Assembly (NCBI GenBank): GCA_029265355.1
Contig: JAJUJL010000026.1
Location: 1-55,593 of the forward strand
Length of the DNA stretch: 55,593 nt
Direction of reading: 5' to 3'
Origin: Chloroflexota bacterium
Lineage (GTDB): Bacteria; Chloroflexota; Anaerolineae; Anaerolineales; UBA4823
Shown here: positions 43,854 through 52,463 of the stretch, one piece after another
Layout: each line of letters begins with the position of its first letter
Numbering within the stretch: the first letter of the stretch is position 1
Notes under the pieces: generated by a model
The model's database searches: none
The model's input: only the letters and a program-made list of their open reading frames with translations
What the model was told of the DNA's origin: nothing
Made by a program: the position numbers and the translations under genes

Positions 43854-45791
43854 ATGACCGTCATCAGCGGCAATGGATTTAAGAAGCGAAGCATCAACGT
43901 CGATACCCAGGCCATGCTGGAGATCGCCCACAAACAGGGCATCCCCACCGTCTGGGAGCGATTGGAAGCGCAGCAACCGCAGTGCGGCTATTGCAACCTG
44001 GGCACGAGCTGCCGCATCTGCGCCATGGGACCCTGCCGGGTGGACCCCTTCGGCGATGGCCCGCAGAAGGGCGTGTGCGGCGCGGACGCTGATATCATCG
44101 TGGCGCGCAACCTGGCGCGCATGGTGGCAGCCGGCGCTGCCTCGCACTCCGATCACGGGCGCGATATCCTGGAGACCCTCCACCACGTCGGCGAAGGTCA
44201 CACAGACGCCTACACGATCAGCGATCCGGCCAAGCTGCGCCGACTGGCGGCTGAATACCACATTGCGACCGAGGGCAAGTCCGACCAGCAGGTCGCCAAA
44301 GAGCTGGCCTGGGAGATGATGGAAGACTACGGCATGCGCCGCCAGCAACTACCGCTGAGCCTGCGCGCCCCGCAGGCGCGCCAGGAGCTGTGGAAGAAGC
44401 TGGGCGTCATGCCGCGCGGCGTGGACTGGGAGAACGTGGAGACGCTGCACCGCACCCACATGGGCGTGGACAATGACTGGGTCAACATCCTGCTGCACTC
44501 GGCGCGCAACGCCCTGAGCGACGGATGGGGCGGCTCGATGCTGGCCACCGAGCTTTCGGATGTGCTGTTCGGCGTGCCCACACCCAAGATGTCGCAGGTC
44601 AACCTGGGCGTGCTCAAAGCCTCCCACGTCAATATCATCCTGCACGGGCACAACCCCATGCTATCGGAGGTGATCGTGGCCGCCTCGCAGGACCCCGAGC
44701 TGCTGGCGCTGGCCAAGGCCAAGGGCGCCCAAGGCATCAACCTGGCCGGCCTGTGCTGCACCGGCAACGAGGTGTTGATGCGCAAGGGCATCCCCATGGC
44801 AGGCAATCACCTGATGCAGGAGCTGGCGATCATGACCGGCGCGGTGGAGCTGATGGTGGTGGACTACCAGTGCATCATGCCGGCGGTGACCGAGACGGCG
44901 CGCTGCTTCCACACCAAAGTGGTCAGCACCTTCGACAAAGCCAGGTTTCCCGGCGCGGAGCACATCTCCTTCGACCCGGGGCGCGGGCTGGAGATCGGCA
45001 AGCAGATTGTGCGCCTGGCGGTGGAAAACTTCAGCAAGCGCGTACCGGAAAGGGTCATCATACCGGTGCAACCCGCGCCAATGATGACCGGCTTCTCCAT
45101 CGAGGCCATCTTGCAGGCGCTGGGCGGCACGCCGCAGCCGCTGATCGACGCCATCGTCAAGGGCAACATTCGCGGTGCGGTGGGCATTGTCGGCTGCAAC
45201 AACCCCAAGATCAAGCAGGACCTGGGGCACACCGAGCTGACCAAACGCCTGATCGAGAACGACATCCTGGTGGTGGTCACCGGTTGCGCTACGGTGGCCG
45301 ATGGGAAAGCCGGGTTGATGACGCCGCAAGCCGCCGAGAAGGCCGGGCCAGGTCTGCGCGCCGTGTGCCAGGCGCTGGGCATACCGCCGGTGCTGCACCT
45401 GGGTTCGTGCGTGGATAACACCCGCATCCTGGTGCTGGCGGCGGCGCTGGCCAACACGCTGGGCGTGGATATTTCCGCCCTGCCGTTGGCAGGCGCTGCG
45501 CCGGAGTGGTACTCCGAGAAGGCGGTGGCGATCGGGGTGTACGTGGTGGCCTCCGGCATCTACACCGTGCTGGGCGTGGCGCCGCCGGTTTTCGGCAGCC
45601 CCAACGTGGTCAAGCTGCTGACCGAAGGGCTGGAGGGCGTCTTCGGGGCGACCTTCGCCGTGGAAGCCGATCCAGACCGGGCGGCGGCGCTCATCCGCCG
45701 GCACATCGAGAAGAAGCGCGCCGGGTTGGGCCTGGAAGCGCTCGATCCAGGCAGCATCCCGCTGCCCGAAGCGCAACTGGCGCTGGCGTAA
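43854..45791 (+). CDS. cooS: Ni-dependent carbon monoxide dehydrogenase catalytic subunit
   Basis: The 645-aa protein oxidises CO to CO2. All C-cluster ligands are visible: His in ILHGHNP, and Cys in GLCCTGNE, VDYQCIMP, VGCNNPK, TGCATVAD and GSCVDNTR. The B-cluster cysteines are in CRICAMGPC and GVCGADAD. The D-cluster region reads QCGYCNLGTSC: a CX2C pair, with Ser where many CODHs have the second D-cluster Cys. That spacing resembles the [2Fe-2S] D-cluster type described for Desulfovibrio vulgaris CODH. GAAAGGAGTGTGAACC precedes the ATG. No cooC nickel-insertion gene or CooA regulator is in the window. It is the middle gene of a three-gene operon. Confidence 0.96.
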   Translation: MTVISGNGFKKRSINVDTQAMLEIAHKQGIPTVWERLEAQQPQCGYCNLGTSCRICAMGPCRVDPFGDGPQKGVCGADADIIVARNLARMVAAGAASHSDHGRDILETLHHVGEGHTDAYTISDPAKLRRLAAEYHIATEGKSDQQVAKELAWEMMEDYGMRRQQLPLSLRAPQARQELWKKLGVMPRGVDWENVETLHRTHMGVDNDWVNILLHSARNALSDGWGGSMLATELSDVLFGVPTPKMSQVNLGVLKASHVNIILHGHNPMLSEVIVAASQDPELLALAKAKGAQGINLAGLCCTGNEVLMRKGIPMAGNHLMQELAIMTGAVELMVVDYQCIMPAVTETARCFHTKVVSTFDKARFPGAEHISFDPGRGLEIGKQIVRLAVENFSKRVPERVIIPVQPAPMMTGFSIEAILQALGGTPQPLIDAIVKGNIRGAVGIVGCNNPKIKQDLGHTELTKRLIENDILVVVTGCATVADGKAGLMTPQAAEKAGPGLRAVCQALGIPPVLHLGSCVDNTRILVLAAALANTLGVDISALPLAGAAPEWYSEKAVAIGVYVVASGIYTVLGVAPPVFGSPNVVKLLTEGLEGVFGATFAVEADPDRAAALIRRHIEKKRAGLGLEALDPGSIPLPEAQLALA

Positions 45792-45797
45792 AAAGAA

Positions 45798-45889
45798 CCC
45801 CCCTCCCCTGCGGGGTTTCCCCCCATTTTCGCCAGCCGGCTGAATCACTGGCAGGCGTACCTGGCGAAGATGGGGGGATGCAAGGGGGG
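45798..45889. repeat. Large inverted repeat between cooS and the oxidoreductase gene
   Basis: CCCCCCATTTTCGCCAG (45819-45835) is mirrored by CTGGCGAAGATGGGGGG (45861-45877) with one mismatch. Outer CCCCCC (45798-45803) and GGGGGG (45884-45889) extend the stem. The element fills nearly the whole 111-base gap and could reduce read-through or stabilise the upstream message. Confidence 0.8.
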
Positions 45890-45902
45890 TGAGGAGGCGG
45901 AA

Positions 45903-47129
45903 ATGAAAATCGTGATCATCGGCGCGGGACCGGCGGCGGTCAGCGCGGTGGAGGCTTACCGCCAGGCTGGCGGGAGCGGTGAAATCCTGATGCTGAGCGC
46001 TGAACCTTCGCTGCCCTACTCGCCGCCCGCCATGGCAGATCATTTCCTGACCGGCGCAGACCTGCACCTGTGGCGTGGGAGGCATTGGTTGGGTGAGCAA
46101 GAAGTGGAATATCACCCCAACACGCGGGTGACCGCGCTGGACGTGGAGGCGCACCGCCTGGCGATCGAGGGGCAGCCCGACTTGCACTACGACCGCTTGC
46201 TGCTGGCCAGCGGCGGTCGGCTGCATGCGCCGGTCGCCGGGGCGGATATGCCCGGCGTGTACAACTTCAAGTCCCTGAAAGCCGCCGAGGCGCTGGTGGC
46301 GCGGGTGCGCAGCGGGGAAGCCCGGCGCGCCATCGTGGTCGGCGCTGGCTTCATCGGCATGGAGATTGCCCTGCTGCTGCGCGAGCTGGGTGTAGAAGTG
46401 ATCCAGCTCGAGATGCTGGAGCAGGTGATGGCGGGCATGCTGGATGCCGACACTGCCGCCATCGTGCTGCAGCAGATGCAGAAACGCGGCGTAGATGTGC
46501 GCCTGAAGACCCGCGTAGCTGCTTTCACCGGCAACGGCCAGGCATCGGGCGTGCAGCTCGACTCCGGCGAGACGCTGCAAGCCGAGCTGCTGATCGCCGC
46601 CACCGGCATCCAGCCCAACCTGGATTACCTGGCAGGATCAGGCGTCACCCACGCCTGGGGTGTGCCGGTGGATGAGCACATGCGCACCAACCTGAGCGAT
46701 GTGTATGCCGCCGGCGATGTGGCCGAAACCCACGACCTGCTGACCGGCGAGCGCTACGTGCACGCCATCTTCCCCAACGCCGTGGCGCAGGGGCGCGTGG
46801 CCGGCTTCAACCTGGCGGGCCTGGATGTCACCTACCCCGGCGCGGAGCGCTTCAACAGCCTGAAACACCTGGGAATCAGCGTGGTGGCGGCCGGGCTAAA
46901 GCAGGGTGACGAGGTGCTGCAGGAGCGCAGGGGCGCCAACCTGCGCACGCTGTACCTGCAGGAGGACCGCCTGGTGGGCTTCCAATTGGTAGGCGATACC
47001 CGCGCGGCGGGGTCGCTGCACGCCCTGATGGTGAAGGGCAGCAGCGTCAAAGCCATCAAGGGGCGGTTGCTGGAGGCCGGTTTTGGGACGGGCGTGCTCG
47101 CCTGGCAGGCGATGGAGGCGATGGTGTGA
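45903..47129 (+). CDS. FAD-dependent NAD(P)H oxidoreductase of the CODH operon
   Basis: The 408-aa protein has an N-terminal FAD-binding Rossmann motif (VIIGAGPAAVSAVEAY), a second one for NAD(P) (IVVGAGFIGMEIALLLRELG) and the ATGIQPN and VYAAGDVAE motifs of the pyridine nucleotide-disulphide oxidoreductase family. No redox-active CxxxxC is seen, so it is of the ferredoxin/rubredoxin-NAD reductase or NADH-oxidase type. Together with cooF and cooS it forms the known CODH-CooF-FNOR arrangement, which links CO oxidation to NAD(P)+ reduction. GAGGAGGCGGAA precedes ATG 45903. A 102-bp copy of codons 227-260 occurs at 52747. Confidence 0.9.
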   Translation: MKIVIIGAGPAAVSAVEAYRQAGGSGEILMLSAEPSLPYSPPAMADHFLTGADLHLWRGRHWLGEQEVEYHPNTRVTALDVEAHRLAIEGQPDLHYDRLLLASGGRLHAPVAGADMPGVYNFKSLKAAEALVARVRSGEARRAIVVGAGFIGMEIALLLRELGVEVIQLEMLEQVMAGMLDADTAAIVLQQMQKRGVDVRLKTRVAAFTGNGQASGVQLDSGETLQAELLIAATGIQPNLDYLAGSGVTHAWGVPVDEHMRTNLSDVYAAGDVAETHDLLTGERYVHAIFPNAVAQGRVAGFNLAGLDVTYPGAERFNSLKHLGISVVAAGLKQGDEVLQERRGANLRTLYLQEDRLVGFQLVGDTRAAGSLHALMVKGSSVKAIKGRLLEAGFGTGVLAWQAMEAMV

Positions 47130-47286
47130 GTGTCTTGACCCAGGCTCGCGGCTGGCGGGCAGCGAGCCTGGGTCAGGGCAAATCAAAGTTCTATCACGAT
47201 AGGTTCCATACCAGGTTTTCGATGCGCGCGAGATTTCTCCACCGAGCGCACGCACGACGGCTCGGGGCCGAATGTGTCGCTGCTGG

Positions 47287-48300
47287 CTACTGGTCTCGCA
47301 CCGACATATTGATCAACTCGGCTTCCAGGCTGGTTCCCGGGGGCAAATCATATCCGATCCAAAAATAGTTGATTTTATAGGTGATGCGAATCGGATCACC
47401 GACCTGGTCTCCGTCAATGTAAATGCTGAACTCATTGTCGCGGGTGATCAGCGTCACGCGCTGAGATTCGCCTGGGGTGTATCTCAAGGGTAAATATTGG
47501 CCACGGTCCAGGGTTCCATCGTTCAGTTTAATGTACAAGAAATCCTGGGCAATGCTTTCCCGCTGGTAAGAGAGGTATTTTCCGTTATCTTTTGATCGCA
47601 AGGTGGAGGGCAGGATGCCAAACATGAGCTTTGGTTCCAAGTCTCCCACCGTGCCCATCCGTGAAATCTTGAGTTCGAGATCGATCCGCGAGTAGGGTTT
47701 CAGCGGGCGATAAATTCCGCGCAGGGTTCCAGCGCCTGAACCGGAAGCTCGCACCGAAAGACCGCCAGAGATGGCCTGAATGCCCCAATCTTCGAGATCC
47801 CAGCATCCAAAGCTGTCGACAGGATGGGCCTCTCCCAGGTAAGGCGTCCAAACATCCTGTTGAAGGCATCCAGAAGACAGATCGGGCGTGCTGGTGGCTG
47901 ATGGTTCAAGCAACCGGGTAGGTGTAGGCGTCTGGGTAGCTTCAACCGTGGTTGACGGGGCAATTTCCTGGCTGACTGCGGGAGAAGCGCCTGTCGGTGT
48001 CGCCTGCGTGGCGGTGGGTGAGCTGAAGACTGCAGCAACGGGTTCCGTCGTTCCAGCGGAGATCACCGCGGCCGGTGGATTGCCACGGTTAAGCAGGGAA
48101 ATCGTGATCCACAGCAGCCCAACGACGGCGATCACCGAAATGACACCCAGTACCCAAATACCCGCGCTGGTATAGATATGGGTCACGCCGGATTGAAAAT
48201 TCTCGATGCCAACACCGCTGACACTACCCCCTTGCTGCTCTCCAACGTTCACATCCGCATTGATGGTGGTTTGTGTGGGTTCTTTTGGTGCGTCATCCAT
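47287..48300 (-). CDS. Single-pass membrane protein with extracellular beta-sandwich domain
   Basis: The 337-aa protein has a cytoplasmic head with the glycine-rich motif INADVNVGEQQGGSVSGVGI, one membrane helix (about 45-68) and a Thr/Ser/Pro-rich outer linker (about 75-145). A C-terminal concanavalin-like domain (about 150-335, SRIDLELKISRM..., FSIYIDGDQVGDPIRI) follows. The N-terminal motif is like short assembly or signalling tags of STAND/effector-associated proteins; this is a tentative resemblance. The outer domain is of the same general kind as the lipoprotein at 40309. It may sense or bind a surface glycan. The 157 bases between it and the oxidoreductase gene hold no gene. Confidence 0.78.
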   Translation of the reverse strand: MDDAPKEPTQTTINADVNVGEQQGGSVSGVGIENFQSGVTHIYTSAGIWVLGVISVIAVVGLLWITISLLNRGNPPAAVISAGTTEPVAAVFSSPTATQATPTGASPAVSQEIAPSTTVEATQTPTPTRLLEPSATSTPDLSSGCLQQDVWTPYLGEAHPVDSFGCWDLEDWGIQAISGGLSVRASGSGAGTLRGIYRPLKPYSRIDLELKISRMGTVGDLEPKLMFGILPSTLRSKDNGKYLSYQRESIAQDFLYIKLNDGTLDRGQYLPLRYTPGESQRVTLITRDNEFSIYIDGDQVGDPIRITYKINYFWIGYDLPPGTSLEAELINMSVRDQ

Positions 48301-48370
48301 AACTCCGCCTCATACCAAACAGGATCTGCTAAAGATAATGAAGGGCGACCGAACGAGCACCTCCGTGGAT

Positions 48371-48470
48371 CAGCTGCTCGCACGCGTGGGCCACGCAAAA
48401 TGATTTGAGAGGAGCTTGCTACAACCAGCACAGGCGTGTAAAGAACACCCGACGCTGGTCTACTCATGAC
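48371..48470 (+). repeat. Dispersed structured element, copy 3
   Basis: CTGCTCGCACGCGTGGGCC, CCAGCACAGGCGTGTAAAG and CGACGCTGGTCTACTC match the family at 40185. After it, CATGACATATCTGTCATTCC and GATGACGCTTCCAGCGTCAT are further small palindromes. Confidence 0.8.
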
Positions 48471-48544
48471 ATATCTGTCATTCCCAGACCGGATGACGCT
48501 TCCAGCGTCATGGAAACATCTCGCAATGACAGCTAAGATCAAAA

Positions 48545-48650
48545 AAGCTGCTCGCACGATGTGGGCCACGCAAAACGACATGATAGGAGATTGCCACGAC
48601 CAGCACAGTACGCTGGTCTCGCAATGACAGCTAAGGTCAAATAAGGATTA
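48545..48650 (+). repeat. Dispersed structured element, copy 4 with shortened loop
   Basis: GCTGCTCGCACGATGTGGGC, GACCAGCACAG and TACGCTGGTCTCGCAATGAC match the other copies. The 20 or so loop bases GGCGTGTAAAGAACACCCG are missing while the GACCAGC/GCTGGTC stem is kept. This suggests that the stem, not the loop, is what is conserved. Confidence 0.8.
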
Positions 48651-48694
48651 TAACAAAGCGGAGACGTTTTCTCGAATTTAATATGAACGATCCA

Positions 48695-49096
48695 TCAGGA
48701 GGCTCTCACTCGTGGCCAGGCATGCAGAGCAAAGGCGATCACTCCCATGGTCTCCGCTGCTCTTCCTGCCAGGATCAGCCAGCCGCTGCCTGGCAGGAAA
48801 GAGGCTGCCGCAAGCAGCAGGATGCCTGCGTTGATGGCGATAAACGCCGCCCAGGCAAGCGGCTCGTTGCCGCGCACCGGCGGTTTTGCGAAGCGGGGCA
48901 GGATCCAGAACGCCATCCCCAGGATGAGTTGCACGGTCCAGCCAAAAAACACAAACTCGATGTGGGCAGGCAGCAGGCGCCACAGGGTGGGGTGCAGGGG
49001 AACACCTTTGTGGAACAGCAGCAGCCCGCCGAAGGTGAACCCCAGCAGCAGGTACACCAGGGCGGCGCGAATGTACCACACACTCAGCCGAGGCAA
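48695..49096 (-). CDS. Half-size heme-copper-oxidase-like membrane protein B
   Basis: The 133-aa protein has four membrane helices. AHIEFVFFGWTVQLILGMAFWILPRF resembles the H-x4-GW helix of cbb3 oxidase/NorB-type subunit I, in which the His binds heme. It is a paralogue of the gene directly upstream (49098). Full-length subunit I has twelve helices, so this cannot be a complete oxidase. It may bind heme as a dimer with its neighbour. The start is a TTG at 49096 with GAAGGAG seven bases before it, two bases after the stop of the upstream gene. Confidence 0.65.
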   Translation of the reverse strand: MPRLSVWYIRAALVYLLLGFTFGGLLLFHKGVPLHPTLWRLLPAHIEFVFFGWTVQLILGMAFWILPRFAKPPVRGNEPLAWAAFIAINAGILLLAAASFLPGSGWLILAGRAAETMGVIAFALHAWPRVRAS

Positions 49097-49097
49097 C

Positions 49098-49517
49098 TCA
49101 GCGCTCCTTCACCCGCCCCCAGGTATTGATCACGAAAATCATGCCAGCCAGCCACTGCAGCAGCGCCGACGCCGCCAGCAGCCAGCCCCACAGCCTGCTG
49201 GGAGCCAGAACCTGCGCCGGCTCGCCGACCAGGCGCAGCGCCAGCCCCAAGTTGAGTAGCCAGAAAGTCGCCCACCCCAGCGCTTCACTACCGCGCGGCT
49301 GTTCCCGTGAATATTTCGGAAACATCCAAAAAACCACGCCGAAGATCAACTGCGCCACCCAACCCACCATGAACAGATGAAAGAAAACCGGGCTGAAGGC
49401 GCTGGCCGGGAATTCCAGGTTCAATGGCGCCCGCGCAGCGATCACCAGTCCCAGGAGCAGGGCGAGAATGAACGAGATCAAAGCACTTCTGAGAAACCAG
49501 CGGGTCAATGCGGGCAT
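49098..49517 (-). CDS. Half-size heme-copper-oxidase-like membrane protein A
   Basis: The 139-aa protein has four membrane helices with VFFHLFMVGWVAQLIFGVVFWMFPKY and EQPRGSEALGWATFWLLNLG. Both segments have counterparts in the downstream paralogue (LPRF..PPVRGNEPLAWAAFIAINAG). The histidine before the VGW pattern suits a heme ligand. The two genes are adjacent on the same strand and should be translated together. The function is unknown; electron transfer or gas sensing is possible. Confidence 0.65.
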   Translation of the reverse strand: MPALTRWFLRSALISFILALLLGLVIAARAPLNLEFPASAFSPVFFHLFMVGWVAQLIFGVVFWMFPKYSREQPRGSEALGWATFWLLNLGLALRLVGEPAQVLAPSRLWGWLLAASALLQWLAGMIFVINTWGRVKER

Positions 49518-49587
49518 AGCGCTATTCTAGCACGAGACCAGAGCCTATGGGTGCGAATCATGCTGCTCGAAAAGCAGGAGAAAACGA

Positions 49588-52089
49588 TCACCTTCCCCCA
49601 AAGCCGTTGAGATCCACCGGCGCTTTCCAAATGTCGCCATTGAGCGTGTAGGCGATCCAGCGCCCGTTGGGCGACCAGGCCGGATAGACGCCGCTTGCCG
49701 CCACCAGGGTCTGGCGGCCTCCCCACAGGGCGATGGTGTGGATCGAACCGTCGCTGGGCTGCACGTAAACCAGGCGCTGGCTGGTGGGCGCCCAGGCAGG
49801 CATCATGCCATCCTCCGCCAACAGGCGGGGCGCGCCGCCAGATGGCGGCAAGATGTACAGGTCGGAAACTTCGAAAGTTCCGCGGTGGAAGGCGATCCAG
49901 CGTCCATTCGGAGACCACGCCGGGTCGCCGCCTCCTTCAGCGCCTGCCAGAGGAGCGTTTTCACCGGTGCGCAGAGTGGTGATATATACCCCGCTCGCGC
50001 CGCTATCGGGCCACCAGGCGGTGTGGATCACTTTCTTACCATCCGGCGACCACTTGGGGTTGAACTCGTGGGCATCCTGGATACCGGTCACGGGGATGGT
50101 CTCGCCGGTGAGCATGTCCAAAGCATAGATGTCATAGGTGCGGCAGGCAATCGTCTTAGGCGTGGCAAACAGGGGCTGCCATGCGCCTGTCTGCGCATCC
50201 TGCGCCTCAACCATGATTGCATACGACTGGTACAGGTCCAGGTAACCAAGCAGGCTGACCTCGAAGGCGCACGTGCCGCCTGGGCAGCCGTCGCCGCGCT
50301 CGTTCCAAGCGATATCCAGGTCTCCGCGGTAGTTCTGCGCCAGGACGGGATCAAAGAGCTGCACGCCATCGATCAGAACGCGCACGTACACATCGGTGAA
50401 GGGCGCATCGGGATCCATCGCCCAGCCGCCGGCACTGCACGAAAATTCCCAGCTCGGAACGTGTCCGCCGTTGTAGTCATGATAGCCAATGGGGGACCGG
50501 GGACGCTCTGCCTCGGTTTGATCCCAATCATCGTCCATCACCTGGGCGATACCGGACATCTCTTCCACCAGGTCGCAGCTCTGCGCGCCGAAGTCTGCCG
50601 TCCAGGCGCCGGTGGAAGGATTAGCCGTGGGTTGATCGGCGCTGACGAACACACCGCAGTTGTATTCGGGCCAGGACACCCACACCCAGACAGTGCGCCC
50701 GAGCGGCGCTGTGCCATGCAGCAGGTTGTTCTCAGCATCGAACACATCCAGGGTGACGTGCTCCAGCAGCAGTTCTCTAGTCACCAGCCCATCCGAGGCG
50801 ACCACGAAATAGCCTGCAAGCAGGTCGGCGCCGTGCTGCCAACCGGCGAGGTAGGCAAATCCCGAAGCATCGCTGCCCAAGCCAGCTTCGAAAAGCGGCT
50901 CTGTGGCGCCTGGGTACTCAAAGACTGCAAAGTTGACTTGCGAGTTGGGAGTGAAGTCGTCCACGCGCAGGTGATCGTCCTGAGTGCCCACGCGGATCAC
51001 CGGACCGCCTTCCGCGAGCGGCGCCAGAGCGAAGTAGTCGAAATCCGCCACAACGGCTGGCTCGCCAGAGAGGTTCTGAGATGCTGTCAGGCCAACTCCA
51101 TTGATGGTGAACCCATCGGCAAGCGTGTGGACGCCGATGTCGTTCCAATAGATGCCCTCTGCGCTGTAGAATGCAGAGAGCTCGCTTCCTCTGCGCACCA
51201 GCCGCAGGTAAGCCTCCCCTGGAATGGCGGTGGGTGTGGCAAAATTGCCATTCACTCCGCCGCCGGCGATGTGATCGAAGTAAATGCCGTTGCCCACACA
51301 AACATCCGGCGCATCGCAGTAGGCGCGGCCAAGCTGGACAAAGTTTTCTCCATCATGATAAACCACCAGCCCAGCGAACTGGAAGTTGCTCACCGGCTCG
51401 AACAACAAGCGCGCCTGGATGACGAAGTAATCCAGATCCGGCAAGCGCAGGAGCAGGTTTTCTCCACCCGTGCCGTAGGGCGAGGTGTAGATGCGTAGGA
51501 AGCCCGGGTTTTCCGACAGGCTCCAGGCGCTCGGGTTTTCATTGACCCACCACCAGGGTTCCCCGGTCCCGTCATTGTCGAACTCGTCGCGCCAGACGCC
51601 TGGTAATCCTGGCGGATTGGCTTCGTTGGCATCGCCATCCTCGTCGAAGACCTGGGCAAAGCTCCACGGGCGCATCTCTTCGGTGATATCGAAAGACAGA
51701 CTCTTGAAATCCGCTATCCAGGCACCGGTCAGCGGGTCGGCAGCTACTTCCATGCCGGTCTGCTCGAACTGTGTGCCGGCTGAAGCCCAAACGGAGCTTG
51801 CCGCAGTTGCAGTGCCTGCCATGATTTCCTGAAAATTGTCGAACACCTCCATGGTGATCATCTCCAGCAGCAGCTCTTTGGTGGTAGCGCCGTCGGAGAT
51901 AACGAGAAGATAGCCGGGTTGCAAGTCAACGCCGGTATCCTCGAAGAGGACATGGATGAACCCCCATTCATCGGCAGTCCGGCTGGCTTGCCAGAGCGGC
52001 GGCAAGCTCGTATTCTGAGATGCGTAAATCGCAATATTCAAATCCACTCCCCCCATGAAATCCGTCGTCCAGAACCAATCTCCAGACAC
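49588..52089 (-). CDS. Secreted beta-propeller (PD40) protein, body of an interrupted gene
   Basis: The 833-residue open part carries a beta-sandwich module (about 20-160), a DUF1349/LamG-like domain (about 165-365) and a second copy of the first module (about 385-530; both have QPGY/LAGY...SDG..T.ELLLE). A further region precedes at least four PD40/TolB-type blades at the C terminus (KWSPDGKKVIHT, AWSPNGRWIAFH, AWAPTSQRLVYV, AWSPNGRWIAYT). All parts are typical of extracellular proteins. The GTG at 52089 is only a formal start: in frame upstream lies PAPQTAQAQTPRIVAS, the end of a signal peptide, then a TAA. The natural start is ATG 52236. Without readthrough, export would fail. Confidence 0.75.
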   Translation of the reverse strand: MSGDWFWTTDFMGGVDLNIAIYASQNTSLPPLWQASRTADEWGFIHVLFEDTGVDLQPGYLLVISDGATTKELLLEMITMEVFDNFQEIMAGTATAASSVWASAGTQFEQTGMEVAADPLTGAWIADFKSLSFDITEEMRPWSFAQVFDEDGDANEANPPGLPGVWRDEFDNDGTGEPWWWVNENPSAWSLSENPGFLRIYTSPYGTGGENLLLRLPDLDYFVIQARLLFEPVSNFQFAGLVVYHDGENFVQLGRAYCDAPDVCVGNGIYFDHIAGGGVNGNFATPTAIPGEAYLRLVRRGSELSAFYSAEGIYWNDIGVHTLADGFTINGVGLTASQNLSGEPAVVADFDYFALAPLAEGGPVIRVGTQDDHLRVDDFTPNSQVNFAVFEYPGATEPLFEAGLGSDASGFAYLAGWQHGADLLAGYFVVASDGLVTRELLLEHVTLDVFDAENNLLHGTAPLGRTVWVWVSWPEYNCGVFVSADQPTANPSTGAWTADFGAQSCDLVEEMSGIAQVMDDDWDQTEAERPRSPIGYHDYNGGHVPSWEFSCSAGGWAMDPDAPFTDVYVRVLIDGVQLFDPVLAQNYRGDLDIAWNERGDGCPGGTCAFEVSLLGYLDLYQSYAIMVEAQDAQTGAWQPLFATPKTIACRTYDIYALDMLTGETIPVTGIQDAHEFNPKWSPDGKKVIHTAWWPDSGASGVYITTLRTGENAPLAGAEGGGDPAWSPNGRWIAFHRGTFEVSDLYILPPSGGAPRLLAEDGMMPAWAPTSQRLVYVQPSDGSIHTIALWGGRQTLVAASGVYPAWSPNGRWIAYTLNGDIWKAPVDLNGFGGR

Positions 52090-52236
52090 GGAAGCAACAA
52101 TACGCGGCGTCTGCGCCTGCGCCGTTTGCGGCGCGGGTTAGGCGCTAAGAGCCATCGCCGCAATCATCAGACTGGCGGCGATCCGGGCCAGGCGCGCCAA
52201 TGCGCCATAACCGCGGGGCAATGTGCTTGTATACAT
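52090..52236 (-). pseudogene. Signal-peptide part of the PD40 gene, cut by an in-frame TAA
   Basis: ATG 52236, with AGGGAG at good spacing, begins MYTSTLPRGYGAL and a hydrophobic ARIAASLMIAAMALSA. A TAA at 52140-52138 follows after 32 codons. The same frame goes on as PAPQTAQAQ, a typical signal-peptidase site, into the large open part. One base change (for example TAA to CAA or TCA) would restore a complete 882-codon gene. Confidence 0.75.
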
Positions 52237-52351
52237 ATCGCGCTCTCCCTTTCTCTTGGGATAGTCAGGACTTCACGGGTCTTCCTTGCTGCTTGGTGAA
52301 TCAAATCATTGATCGAAACGCCTCCTTCCCTCGCGGGAATACCACAGTCAC

Positions 52352-52370
52352 GGCTGGAAATATTCCAGCC
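52352..52370 (-). other. Perfect hairpin in the leader of the PD40 gene
   Basis: GGCTGGAA-TAT-TTCCAGCC forms an 8-bp stem. On the same transcript TTCCC-GCGA-GGGAA (52340-52327) is a short stem closed by a GNRA tetraloop. They lie in a 340-base leader and may be parts of a regulatory RNA, but no known riboswitch consensus fits. Confidence 0.4.
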
Positions 52371-52463
52371 TACCTTCCGCATGGCGCTGCCGTGCTTCTG
52401 TGCGTTAAAGACAGCCACTCTGGAAGTGCACCCCGTCCGAGATTGCCCCCATTAAACACAAAC

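Noticed and set aside
52237-52440. GEMM (c-di-GMP-I) or cobalamin riboswitch before the PD40 gene
   Set aside because: ACGCACAG and a GNRA-capped stem are present, but the conserved GCAAAGCC and receptor segments, or a B12 box, are not.
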